Assembly: GCA_963761905.1 (NCBI GenBank)
Contig: CAVXIQ010000008.1
Span: 372,001 to 436,000, forward strand
Length of the DNA stretch: 64,000 nt
Reading direction: 5' to 3'
Source: Gaiellasilicea sp963761905
GTDB taxonomy: Bacteria; Actinomycetota; Thermoleophilia; Gaiellales; Gaiellaceae
Shown here: positions 34,894 through 43,813 of the stretch, in pieces
Position numbering within the stretch: position 1 is the stretch's first letter
Layout: each line of letters opens with the position of its first letter
Translations under genes and position numbers: made by a program
The notes under the pieces: generated by a model
Databases searched by the model: none
Told to the model about the DNA's origin: nothing
What the model saw: the letters and a program-made list of their open reading frames with translations, nothing else

Positions 34894-36111
34894 ATGCAAG
34901 GAAAGCGCTTGAAGACAGCACTGCTGCTGGTGATCGTCGCAGCCGTGCTGGCCGTCGCCGGTCTCGGCGGGCTCGCAAGCACGGCCGACGCGAAGACCGC
35001 CGCCGGTACCGGAGCAAACGCTCCGGCGCCGTACAAGGTCGGGATCGTCTACTCCCGGACGGGGCTGCTCGCGGCGTACGGTGCGCAGTACATCCAGGGT
35101 CTTCGCTACGGCCTCGCCTACGCGACGAAGGGCACGAACGCCGTCAACGGGCGCAAGATCGAGCTGACGCTGGCGGACGACGGAACCGATCCCGTCAAGG
35201 CGGTCTCGGCTGCCAAGGATCTGATCGGCAAGGGCTACAAGATCCTCGCCGGCAGCGCCTCGTCCGGCGTCGCACTCCAGATGGCTCCGCTCGCCGAGCA
35301 GAACAAGATCCTCTTCATCTCCGGGCCTGCCGCGTCCGACGCGGTCACCGGGATCAACAAGTACACGTTCCGCTCGGGTCGTCAGACCTATCAGGACGTC
35401 AAGACCTCGGCGACGTTCCTCAAGGGCGCCGGCCGGAAGGTCGTCGTCTTCGCGCAGGACTCGGCGTTCGGCGCCGGCAACTACGCCGCCGTGAACGCGG
35501 TCGTCGGCGGTCAGGGACACGCGGTCAGCCGCCTGCTCGTGCCGCTCTCGGCGCAGGACTTCACCCCGTTCGCCCAGCAGGCCAAGCAGGCCAACCCGGA
35601 TCTGCTCTTCATCGCCTGGGCCGGTACGACCGGGCCTGCGATGTACCGTGCGCTGACCCAGCAGGGCGTCTTCGGCGTCTCCAACAAGGTCGTGACCGGC
35701 CTCCCCGAGCGGGCGACGTGGCAGAGCTTCGGCGAGGCGGCGACGCGGATCGACTTCCTCTCGCATTACGTCCCGCAGGGCCCGAAGAACAAGGTCAACG
35801 ACTTCCTCGTCAGCTCCATGCGGAAGCGGGGCCAGGTTCCGGACATCTTCACGCCGGACGGCTTCGTCGCCGGCCAGATGATCGTCCGCGCGCTCACCGA
35901 GGCGAAGGGTGACAACGTCGACCGGATGATCTCGGCGCTCGAGGGCTGGAACTTCGTCGGCCCGAAGGGCCAGCAGTCGATCCGCCAGTCGGATCACGCG
36001 ATGATCCAGCCGATGTTCCAGGTGAAGCTCGTCGCGAACGGCACGCGCTTCACGCCGCGGGTGACGGCTCGGATCAAGGGTCAGTTCGTCGCTCCGCCGG
36101 AGCGGCGCTAG
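34894..36111 (+). CDS. livK: Branched-chain amino acid-type ABC substrate-binding protein
   Basis: Exported periplasmic-binding-fold receptor of 405 residues. The N-terminal signal (ALLLVIVAAVLAVAGLGG) has no lipobox cysteine, so it is secreted or anchored by an uncleaved helix rather than being a lipoprotein. The mature start VGIVYSRTGLLAAYGAQY and LADDGTDPVKAVSAAKDLI are Peripla_BP_6/LivK-like. A GGAGG sits 10 bases before the ATG, so this gene is leadered. It heads livKGFHM. The ligand may be an amino acid, but amide, urea or aromatic-acid receptors share the fold. Confidence 0.9.
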   Translation: MQGKRLKTALLLVIVAAVLAVAGLGGLASTADAKTAAGTGANAPAPYKVGIVYSRTGLLAAYGAQYIQGLRYGLAYATKGTNAVNGRKIELTLADDGTDPVKAVSAAKDLIGKGYKILAGSASSGVALQMAPLAEQNKILFISGPAASDAVTGINKYTFRSGRQTYQDVKTSATFLKGAGRKVVVFAQDSAFGAGNYAAVNAVVGGQGHAVSRLLVPLSAQDFTPFAQQAKQANPDLLFIAWAGTTGPAMYRALTQQGVFGVSNKVVTGLPERATWQSFGEAATRIDFLSHYVPQGPKNKVNDFLVSSMRKRGQVPDIFTPDGFVAGQMIVRALTEAKGDNVDRMISALEGWNFVGPKGQQSIRQSDHAMIQPMFQVKLVANGTRFTPRVTARIKGQFVAPPERR

Positions 36112-36135
36112 CAGCGACCTCGAACTCCGAGGATC

Positions 36136-36891
36136 GTGGCTACCGAAGCGCCGATCCTCGCCACGCGGGGCCTCGGGCTCGACATCGGCGGCGCCAGAAT
36201 CGTCGCCGATGTCTCGCTCGAGGTCCGCGCGGGCGAGCTCGTCGGCATCATCGGTCCGAACGGCGCCGGTAAGACGACGCTCTTCAATCTGCTCTCGGGG
36301 CTCCTGAAACCGACCGCCGGCACCGTCGAGCTGCACGGCCGCGAGATCACGGGCGAGCCGCCGTTTCGGCGGACGCGGGCGGGGCTCGGCCGGACGTTTC
36401 AGGTGTCGAGCGTCTTCCCGCTCTTGAGCGTGCAGGAGAACGTGCGGCTCGCGGCCGACTCGGAGCTCGGCGGGACGATGCGGATCTGGCGACGGGCGAG
36501 CCGGGTCGGTGTCGAGCGCGCCGAACAGGCACTCGCGCGGGTCGGGCTCGCGAGTCGCGGCGCCTGGCCGGCCGGCCTCCTCTCGCACGGCGACCAGCGC
36601 AAGCTCGAGATCGCGATGCTGCTCGTCGGCAAGCCCGATGTGATCCTCCTCGACGAGCCGATGGCCGGGGTCTCGGTCGAAGACGTCGACGACCTCGTCG
36701 AGTTGATCCGCTCGGTGCACAAGGACGAGGGCAAGACCGTGCTGATGGTCGAGCACCGGATGGAGGTCGTGGTCGGCCTCGCCGAGCGGATCGCGGTCAT
36801 GCACCACGGCGCGCTGCTCGCGTTCGACGAGCCGGACAAGGTGATGGCCAACGAGACCGTCCAGACCGCGTATCTCGGGGAGCCGCTTTGA
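36136..36891 (+). CDS. livG: ABC transporter ATP-binding protein LivG
   Basis: Cytoplasmic ATPase of 251 residues. GPNGAGKTTLFNLLSG is Walker A, LLSHGDQRKLEIAMLL the signature with LSHGD in place of LSGGQ, VILLDEPMAGVS Walker B, and EHRMEVV the switch His. The longer insert before the signature is typical of LivG. GTG 36136 follows livK after 24 bases. The end overlaps livF (TTGA). Confidence 0.92.
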   Translation: MATEAPILATRGLGLDIGGARIVADVSLEVRAGELVGIIGPNGAGKTTLFNLLSGLLKPTAGTVELHGREITGEPPFRRTRAGLGRTFQVSSVFPLLSVQENVRLAADSELGGTMRIWRRASRVGVERAEQALARVGLASRGAWPAGLLSHGDQRKLEIAMLLVGKPDVILLDEPMAGVSVEDVDDLVELIRSVHKDEGKTVLMVEHRMEVVVGLAERIAVMHHGALLAFDEPDKVMANETVQTAYLGEPL

Positions 36892-37598
36892 GCGCGCGCC
36901 CGCTGATCGAGGTCCGCGACCTGCACGTCCACCTGGGCGAGTCGCACGTGCTCCAAGGCGTCTCGTTCGAGGTGCCGGAAGGCGGGGTCACCGCGCTTCT
37001 CGGTCGAAACGGGGTCGGGAAGACGACGACGCTGCGGGCGCTGCTGGGACTCGTGCCGCGGCGCGGCCACGTCACGCTCGCCGGCGCCGACCTGACGCGC
37101 CTGCCGACCCATCGAATCGTGCAGCGCGGCGTCGGCTACGTCCCGGAGGATCGCGACGTCTTCGCCGGTCTCACGGTCGACGAGAACCTGCGCCTCTCCG
37201 AGCGGAACGGCAAGCCGCGCTACGAGCTGGTCTACGAGCTCTTTCCCGAGCTGAAGACGCGCGGAGGCCAGAAGGCGGGCACGCTCTCGGGCGGCCAGCA
37301 GCAGATGGTCGCGATCGCGCGGGCGCTACTGAACGAGAACCCGGTGCTGCTCGTGGACGAGCCGACGAAGGGTCTCGCGCCGCTCCTCGTGACCGAGGTC
37401 GCGGTCGCGCTCGAGCGCGCGGCGGAGCTCGCGACCGTGCTCCTCGTCGAGCAGAACCTCGCCGTCGTCGCCCGCGTCGCGCAGCAGGTCGTCGTGCTCG
37501 ACGGTGGCCGCGTCGTCCACGCCGGCGGGGCGAAGGAGCTGCTCGGCGACCCGGAGCGCGTGCGCGCCCTGCTCGGCGTCCACGGGGGCGGTCACTGA
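36888..37598 (+). CDS. livF: ABC transporter ATP-binding protein LivF
   Basis: Second ATPase of the importer, 236 residues. It carries GRNGVGKTTTLRALLG, GTLSGGQQQMVAIARAL, VLLVDEPTKGLAP and a final EQNLAVV switch. VGYVPEDRDVFAGLTVDENL is the LivF-type Q-loop region. TTG 36888 overlaps the livG stop and its stop shares A with the livH ATG (TGATG). Confidence 0.93.
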   Translation: MSARPLIEVRDLHVHLGESHVLQGVSFEVPEGGVTALLGRNGVGKTTTLRALLGLVPRRGHVTLAGADLTRLPTHRIVQRGVGYVPEDRDVFAGLTVDENLRLSERNGKPRYELVYELFPELKTRGGQKAGTLSGGQQQMVAIARALLNENPVLLVDEPTKGLAPLLVTEVAVALERAAELATVLLVEQNLAVVARVAQQVVVLDGGRVVHAGGAKELLGDPERVRALLGVHGGGH

Positions 37599-38479
37599 TG
37601 AGCACCTTCGTCCTGCTGACGATTACGGGCCTGGGGCTCGGCGCGATGTACTTCCTGATCGCCTCCGGACTCTCGCTGATCTACGGCCTGATGGGCGTGC
37701 TCAACTTCGCCCACGGCGCCTTCCTCACGGTCGGCGCCTATGCGACCTGGTGGACGTCGACTCAGGTCGAGGGCAGTCAGGGAACGAAGCTGCTCGTCGG
37801 CGCGATCGTCGGTCTCGCCGTCGGCGGCGTGCTCGCGGCGCTCGTCGAGCTCGTGCTGATCCGCCCGCTCTACGAGCGCGCGATCGAGCAGGTGCTCGTC
37901 ACCGTCGGGCTGGCGCTCGTCCTCGGCGCGCTCGTCGAGGCGATCTGGGGCTTCGACGCGCGCCAGTTCCCGGTTCCCGACTGGTTGATCGACACGACCA
38001 CGATCCTCGGCGCCAACATCCCGAACGACCGCTTCCTCGAGATCGCGACCGCCGTGCTCGTCTTCTTCGGGCTCACGGCGTTCCTGCGCTACACGCGCTA
38101 CGGCCTGATCGTCCGCGCCGGCGTCGAGAACCGGGCGATGGTGACCGCGCTCGGGATCGACGTCCGCAAGTCCTTCACGCTCGTCTTCGCGATCGGCGGG
38201 GTGGCCGCCGCGCTCGCCGGCGTGCTCTCCGGTGTCTATTACGGTTCCATCGATCCGGGCCGCGGCACCTCGCTCCTGATCTTCGCCTTCATCGTCGTCG
38301 TGATCGGCGGCTTCGGCTCGATCGGCGGCACCGCGATCGCCGCGATCCTCGTCGGCCTCGTGCAGCAGTACGCGAACTACTACGCGTCGTCCGGCCTCGG
38401 CGACCTCGCGGTCGTGCTGCTGCTCGCGGTCGTCCTGCTCGTGCGGCCCGGCGGGCTCGCGCCGAAGGTGGCACATTGA
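37598..38479 (+). CDS. livH: ABC transporter permease LivH
   Basis: Membrane permease of 293 residues with about eight helices. ASGLSLIYGLMGVLNFAHGAF is the LivH N-terminal hallmark, and GVENRAMVTALGIDVRKSF is the cytoplasmic coupling loop with the EAA-like Gly. GGFGSIGGTAIAAILVGLVQ follows. It pairs with LivM to form the channel. Confidence 0.93.
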   Translation: MSTFVLLTITGLGLGAMYFLIASGLSLIYGLMGVLNFAHGAFLTVGAYATWWTSTQVEGSQGTKLLVGAIVGLAVGGVLAALVELVLIRPLYERAIEQVLVTVGLALVLGALVEAIWGFDARQFPVPDWLIDTTTILGANIPNDRFLEIATAVLVFFGLTAFLRYTRYGLIVRAGVENRAMVTALGIDVRKSFTLVFAIGGVAAALAGVLSGVYYGSIDPGRGTSLLIFAFIVVVIGGFGSIGGTAIAAILVGLVQQYANYYASSGLGDLAVVLLLAVVLLVRPGGLAPKVAH

Positions 38480-38495
38480 GAGGGCTGGCGCACTG

Positions 38496-39570
38496 ATGCC
38501 GCGGCGCCTCCCCTCGTTCGTGATTCCGCTGGTGCTGCTCGCGTTGCTTGCGATCGTCCCGCAGCTGTCGCTGGACATCCCGGTCGTCTTCGCCGGCCCG
38601 CTCGACAGCCCCGGCACGCTCGGCCTGCTCGCGCTCTGCCTGCTCTTCGCGGGGGTCGCGCTCACGTACGACCTGCTCTTCGGATTCACCGGCCTGCTCT
38701 CGTTCGGGCACGCGCTCTACTTCGCGATCGGGGTCTACGTGATGGCGATCGCGCTGACGCGCTGGGAGTGGTCGCTCTGGCAGGCGCTCGCAGTCACCGT
38801 CGTGGTGGGGATCGTCGTGCCGCTCGCTCCTCGGCGCGGTCAGCCTGCGAGTGGGCGGGATCGCCTTCGCGATGGTGACGCTCGCGTTCGCGCAGGCCGG
38901 CCAGGTGCTCGTGCAGAAGAATCCCGATGGGCTGACGGGCGGTGAGGAAGGGCTCGGGCTGAACTCCGAGGCTCTGCCGGACTTCTTCGTCGGCGTGCTG
39001 AACGCGAAGTACCTCTACTGGCTGGCGCTCGGCTACGCGGCGTTCGTGTTCGTGATCGTCCGCTTCGCGGTCAACTCGTCACCCGGGCACGTCTGGCAGG
39101 CGATCCGCGAGAACGAGCGTCGCGTCGAGGTGATCGGGCTGCGACCGTACGGGTTCAAGCTGATCGCGTTCGTGCTCGCCTCGCTCCTGGCCACGCTCGG
39201 CGGGATCGTCTGGTTGATCGTCGTCGGCACCGGCGCCTCCCCGCAGGTGACGACCGCGAACTTCACGCTGACGCTGCTCGTGATGGTGGTGATCGGCGGT
39301 GCCGGGACGAGGTACGGAGCGCTCCTCGGCGGCTTCCTCTACACGCTGCTCGACCTGCGCCTCGGCTCGTTCGCCGGCTCCTCGCAGGTGCAGGATCTGC
39401 CGACGGTGATCAGCAAGCCGCTCTCGGAGCCGCTCTTCATCCTCGGCACGCTCTTCATCCTGCTCGTCTTCTTCGTCCCGGGCGGCCTCGCCGGCCTCGG
39501 CCGCCGGATGCGGCTGCTGCGCCGCTCGGCCGGCCTCGACAAGGACCGCCTCGAGGGATCGCGCCCGTGA
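38496..39570 (+). CDS. livM: ABC transporter permease LivM (frame break)
   Basis: Second permease. The N-terminal third (LTYDLLFGFTGLLSFGHALY) is read from ATG 38496. Near 38828 one extra base must be skipped to continue as LLGAVSLRVGGIAFAMVTLA, then AIRENERRVEVIGLRPYGFK (coupling loop) and VIGGAGTRYGALLGGFLYTL. Corrected length is about 357 residues, normal for LivM. The stop overlaps the hydrolase GTG (GTGA), tying the importer to the downstream enzymes. Confidence 0.9.
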
Positions 39571-40338
39571 GGATCGCCTGGGAACGGCGCGGCGCCCGAG
39601 GCGGAGGCAGCCCTCCTCTGCTCCTGATCCAGGGCCTCGGCTACGCCCGCTGGGGCTGGGAGCCGGTCGTCGACGAGCTTGGCGCGCTCCTTCGACGTGC
39701 TCACCTTCGACAACCGTGGAGTCGGCGCGAGCGACGCGCCGCCTGGGCCCTATTCGGCGAGCGAGCTGGCCGCGGACGCGCTGCAGGTGCTGGACGAGGC
39801 CGGCGTCGAGCGCGCCCACGTCGTCGGAACGAGCCTCGGCGGGATGGTCGCGCAGGAGCTCGCGCACGCCCAGCCCGGTCGCGTCGATCGGCTCGTGCTC
39901 GCCTGCACGACGCCCGGTGGGTCCGAGGCGTACCCGATGCCGCAGCAAACGATCGAGCTCCTCCAGAAGGCGATGCGGCTGCCGGAGGACGACGCGCTTC
40001 GCGCCTTCGTGGTCAACGCGCTCGAGCCCGATCCTCGCCCCGAGCTCGTCGAGCGGATCCTCGAGCACCGCCGTGCGAATCGCCAGGATCCGCTCGCCTG
40101 GGCGGCGCAGGCGGCGGCCGCGATGAGCTTCGACCGCCACCGCGAGGCTTCGTCGCTCGCTGCGCCGACGCTCGTCCAGCAGGGCGACGGAGACGTCGTC
40201 GTCGACCCGCGGAACGCGGAGCTGCTCGTCGAGTTGATCCCCGACGCGCGGCTCGAGGTCTATGCCGGCTGCGGCCATCTCTTCTTCTGGCAGGAGCCGG
40301 AGCGGTTCGTCCGGGAGCTCGAGGAGTTTCTCCTGTGA
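39567..40338 (+). CDS. Alpha/beta hydrolase (frame break)
   Basis: Alpha/beta-fold hydrolase of about 256 residues. From GTG 39567 (LLLIQGLGYARWGWEPVV) the frame breaks near 39690. Skipping a base gives SFDVLTFDNRGVGASDAPPG (oxyanion and strand-4 region) and HVVGTSLGGMVAQELA, with the nucleophile Ser in GTSLGG. The acid is probably in QGDGDVVVDPRNAE, and the His in YAGCGHLFFWQ. Its position between an importer and an acyl-CoA ligase suggests hydrolysis of an ester, lactone or thioester of the imported compound. Confidence 0.85.
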
Positions 40339-41809
40339 GCGCGCTCACGCTCGACCGCTGGATCCGCGACCGCGCGCGGACGACCCCGGAGCGGGTCGCG
40401 ATCGACTTCCTCGGCGCGGAGACGACCTACCGCGAGCTCGACGAGCGGTCGGAGTGGCTCGCCGCCCGCTTGCTCGACGAGGGGCTCGTGCCGGGCGACC
40501 GCGTCGCGACGCTCACCGGCTCGAGTCCCGAGCACGTCGTCGTCTTCTTCGCGTGCGCGAAAGCGGGCCTGATCCTGCTCCCGCTGAACTGGCGGTTGAC
40601 GAGACGCCGAGCTCGCCTACCAGCTCGCCGATGCCGAGCCGGCGCTGCTCCTGGCCTCGCCCGAGCTCCTGGAGACGGCCGCCGCGCTCCACGAGCGGAG
40701 CGCGCTGCTCGAGGAGCTTGTGCGCAAAGAACACAAGCCCTCGATCCCAGCATCCACCGCCGCCGGGCGACGACGACGGGCTGTTGCTCGTCTACACCTC
40801 GGGCACGACCGGACGCCCGAAGGGTGCCGTGCTCACCCACGCCAACTGCTTCTGGACGAACCTCTCCTTCGACCGCGTCGCCGGTCTCGGCGACGAGGAC
40901 ATCGTCCTCCAGCTCCTGCCGCAGTTCCACGTCGGCGGGTGGAACGTGCAGCCGCTGCTCGCGTGGTGGAAGGGCGCCCGCGTGGTGCTCGAGCCGTCGT
41001 TCGACCCGGCCCGGGCGCTCGCGCTGATCGGCGAGAAGCGGGTGACCACGATGATGGGCGTCCCGGCGACCTACCTCTTCATGGCGCAGGATCCCGGTTT
41101 CGCCGACGCCGACCTCTCCAGCCTGCGCCGCGCGGTCGTCGGCGGTGCGCCGATGCCCGAATCGCTGCTCGAGCTCTGGCACGAGCGCGGCGTCGAGATC
41201 GTCCAGGGCTACGGGCTGACCGAGGCGGCGCCGAACGTCCTCTGCCTCCCGCCCGAGGACGCGGCCCGCAAGCGCGGCTTTGCGGGCCGGCCGTATCCCC
41301 ACGTCGACGTCGCGCTCCGCGATCCGGAGTCCGGCGAGCTCGTCGAGGGCGTGGGGGAGGGCGAGCTCGTCGTCCGCGGCCCGAACGTCTTCCCCGGCTA
41401 CTGGCGCAACGAGCAGGCCACAGCCGCTGCATTCGCCGACGGTTGGCTCCTCACGGGCGACGTCGCGGCCCGCGACGCCGAGGGGGACTACCGCATCGTC
41501 GGCCGGCTGAAGGACATGGTCATCTCCGGCGGCGAGAACGTCTATCCGGCAGAGATCGAGAGCGTCCTCCATGAGCACGCCGCGGTTGCCGAGGCGGCGG
41601 TCGTCGGCGTCCCGGACGAGCGCTGGGGCGAGGCCTGCGCGGCGTTCGTCGTGTCGGACGGCGAGGCGAGCGAGGACGAGCTGCTCGCCTTCTGCCGCGA
41701 GCGGCTCGCCAAGTTCAAGGTGCCGCGTGAGCTGCACTTCGTCGACGAGCTCCCGCGGAACGCGATGGGCAAGGTCGTCAAGAGCGAGCTCCTGGAGGTC
41801 GCTCGATGA
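40335..41809 (+). CDS. Acyl-CoA ligase / AMP-forming synthetase (two frame breaks)
   Basis: ANL-superfamily ligase that activates a carboxylic acid through an acyl-AMP. From GTG 40335 the frame breaks near 40602 (skip to AELAYQLADAEPALLLA) and near 40755 (skip to DDDGLLLVYTSGTTGRPKGA, the P-loop). GYGLTEAAPNVLCLP is the A5 motif, GWLLTGDVAARDAEGDY A7, GRLKDMVISGGENVYPAEIE A8, and the A10 Lys lies in PRNAMGKVVKSEL. About 490 residues. The stop overlaps the TetR gene. Chain length specificity is unknown; the size and A8 match medium-chain or aromatic acyl-CoA ligases. Confidence 0.9.
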
Positions 41810-42402
41810 AGCAGCTCACCGCACGCGGCGAGCGCACCCGCCAGAGACTGCTCGAGGCGGCGGAGCAGGTGTTCGCGCAACACGGCTATCACGACGCGTC
41901 GATCGTCAAGATCACCGAGGCGGCGGGCGTCGGCCAGGGCACCTTCTACCTCTACTTCGACGGGAAGAAGCGGATCTTCGACGAGCTCGTGCTCGACCTG
42001 AACGCCCGCGTCCGGCGCGCGATGATGGAGGCCTCCTCGCAGGGCACGACACGCGCGGAGAGCGAGCTGCTCGGCTTCGGCGCGTTCTTCCGCTTCACCG
42101 GCGAGCATCCGGCCCTCTACCGGATCATCCGGCAGGCCGAGTTCGTCTCGCCGGAGACGATGCAGCTCCACTACGAGCGGCTGACCGAGGGCTACATGGC
42201 CGGCCTGCAGCAGGCGATGGCCGCGGGCGAGGTGGCGGAGGGAGACCCGGAGGTGCTCGCGTGGAGCCTGATGGGGATCGGTGAGCTCGTCGGGATGCGC
42301 TGGGTCCTCTGGGACGGGAAGGCCGAGATGCCGGAGCGGGTGTTCGACGAGCTGGCGCGGATCCTCATCCGGGCGCTCGGAGCAAAGGAGGTCGATTCGT
42401 GA
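41806..42402 (+). CDS. TetR/AcrR-family transcriptional regulator
   Basis: A 198-residue repressor-type regulator. GERTRQRLLEAAEQVFAQHG and ASIVKITEAAGVGQGTFYLY form the N-terminal HTH with the canonical GTFYxYF. The C-terminal domain is helical and could bind an acyl-CoA or acid. It lies inside the array it probably controls, with 4-base overlaps at both ends. Confidence 0.92.
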   Translation: MKQLTARGERTRQRLLEAAEQVFAQHGYHDASIVKITEAAGVGQGTFYLYFDGKKRIFDELVLDLNARVRRAMMEASSQGTTRAESELLGFGAFFRFTGEHPALYRIIRQAEFVSPETMQLHYERLTEGYMAGLQQAMAAGEVAEGDPEVLAWSLMGIGELVGMRWVLWDGKAEMPERVFDELARILIRALGAKEVDS

Positions 42403-43388
42403 TCGGCCTCTCGGCGACCGCGTCCTATCTCCCCGAGCGCTGGCTGACCGCTGCGGAGATCGGCGAGGCGAGCGGGATTCCGGAGGCGGTGCTCGTGGAC
42501 AAGTTCGGCCTGCGCGGAAAGCACATCGCCGCGGAGGACGAGCACGTCAGCGACATGTCGATCGAGGCGGCCACCCGCCTGCTCGCGCAGGAAGGGCTCG
42601 ACCCGGCCGAGATCGACGTCGTCCTCTACTACGGCTCGATGTGGAAGGACTACCCCGTCTGGCAGGCAGCGCCGTGGATCGCCCACCGGCTCGGCTGCGC
42701 GAATGCCTACGCGCTCGAGTACGCGAACGTCTCGTGCGGGACGCCTGTGGCGTTGCGCCTCGCCCGGAACTTCCTGCTCGGCGAGCCGGAGCTGCGGAAC
42801 GTGCTGCTCGTCGCCGCCTGTCGCGAGTCGTACCTGATCGACTACGCGAACGAGCGGTCGCGCTTCATGTTCAACTTCGGCGACGGCGCCGTGGCGGGGC
42901 TGCTGACGCGCGACGGCGGGCACGAGCTCTGCGGCGCCCACGCGATCACCGACGGTTCCTTCTCGCTCCAGGTGAAGGTGCCGGCGGGGGGATCGGTCGA
43001 GCCCGCCTCGGCGGAGACCGTGGCCGGCCGCAGGCACTTCCTCGACGTCGCGGATCCTGCGCAGATGAAGGGCGGGCTCGACGAGGTCAGCCTTCCGAAC
43101 TTCGTCGCCGCCGCCCGAGGCGCGCTCGCGAGCTGCGGCGCGAGCCAGGACGAGATCGCCTATCTCTGCAACATCCACATGAAGCGCTCGATGCACGACG
43201 CGATCGTCGGCGAGCTCGGGTCCCCGCGGGCGACGTATCTCGACGACACCGGTCACATGAGCGGCGTCGATCCGCTGCTCGCGCTCGACCGGATCTCGCG
43301 AGCCGGGGAGCTCCAGGCAGGCGACGTCGTTCTGCTCCTTGCCGCCGGAACCGGATACACCTGGGCCGCTACGGTGCTGAGATGGTGA
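42399..43388 (+). CDS. KAS III-like thiolase-fold enzyme
   Basis: Thiolase-fold enzyme of 329 residues with the condensing Cys in EYANVSCGTPVALRLA. The His segment is CNIHMKRSMHDAI rather than HQANxR, and the usual GNTSAAS Asn motif is replaced by DDTGHMSGVDPLLAL. The C-terminal AAGTGYTWAATVLRW is the family's end. It may form or transfer a beta-ketoacyl unit, or work as an acyltransferase like some Asn-lacking KAS III homologues. GTG 42399 overlaps the TetR stop. Confidence 0.82.
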   Translation: MIGLSATASYLPERWLTAAEIGEASGIPEAVLVDKFGLRGKHIAAEDEHVSDMSIEAATRLLAQEGLDPAEIDVVLYYGSMWKDYPVWQAAPWIAHRLGCANAYALEYANVSCGTPVALRLARNFLLGEPELRNVLLVAACRESYLIDYANERSRFMFNFGDGAVAGLLTRDGGHELCGAHAITDGSFSLQVKVPAGGSVEPASAETVAGRRHFLDVADPAQMKGGLDEVSLPNFVAAARGALASCGASQDEIAYLCNIHMKRSMHDAIVGELGSPRATYLDDTGHMSGVDPLLALDRISRAGELQAGDVVLLLAAGTGYTWAATVLRW

Positions 43389-43813
43389 TCGGCGATCTGC
43401 TCGGGCGGGAGCTCGTCTCGGACTGGTTCGCGATCGAGCAGGAGCGGATCGACGAGTTCGCGCGCGCAACCGACGATCCGCAGTGGATCCACACCGATCC
43501 GGTGCGCGCGGCGGCGGGGCCGTTCGGCACGACGATCGCGCACGGCTTCCTGACGCTCTCGCTCGTCGTGCCGCTCTTCGAGCAGGCGCTGCCGACGCTC
43601 GACGGCTATCGCCTGAGCGTCAACTACGGGCTGAATCGCGTCCGCTTTCCGGCGCCGGTGCCGGCGGGCAGCCGCGTTCGCGCGCGCTTCGTCGTCGAGG
43701 ACGTCGAGGAGGTGAGCGGCGGCGAGCAGGCGCGCGTCGCCGCGACGATCGAGCGCGAAGGGCAGGAGAAGCCGGTCTGCGTCGCCGAGGCGCTCTTCCG
43801 CTTCCTGCGCTGA
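43382..43813 (+). CDS. MaoC-like (R)-specific enoyl-CoA hydratase
   Basis: Hot-dog-fold hydratase of 143 residues. EFARATDDPQWIHTDPVRA holds the catalytic Asp/His of the hydratase-2 motif and GPFGTTIAHGFLTLSLVVPL is the typical continuation. ATG 43382 overlaps the KAS III-like stop by 7 bases. It would hydrate a trans-2-enoyl-CoA or dehydrate a 3-hydroxyacyl-CoA, consistent with beta-keto chemistry by its neighbour. Confidence 0.9.
   Translation: MVIGDLLGRELVSDWFAIEQERIDEFARATDDPQWIHTDPVRAAAGPFGTTIAHGFLTLSLVVPLFEQALPTLDGYRLSVNYGLNRVRFPAPVPAGSRVRARFVVEDVEEVSGGEQARVAATIEREGQEKPVCVAEALFRFLR

Noticed and set aside
39567..43388. OleABCD-type olefin or beta-lactone cluster
   Set aside because: A hydrolase, an AMP ligase and a thiolase-fold enzyme are present, but there is no OleD reductase, the ligase has normal acyl-CoA ligase motifs, and an importer and MaoC are linked instead.
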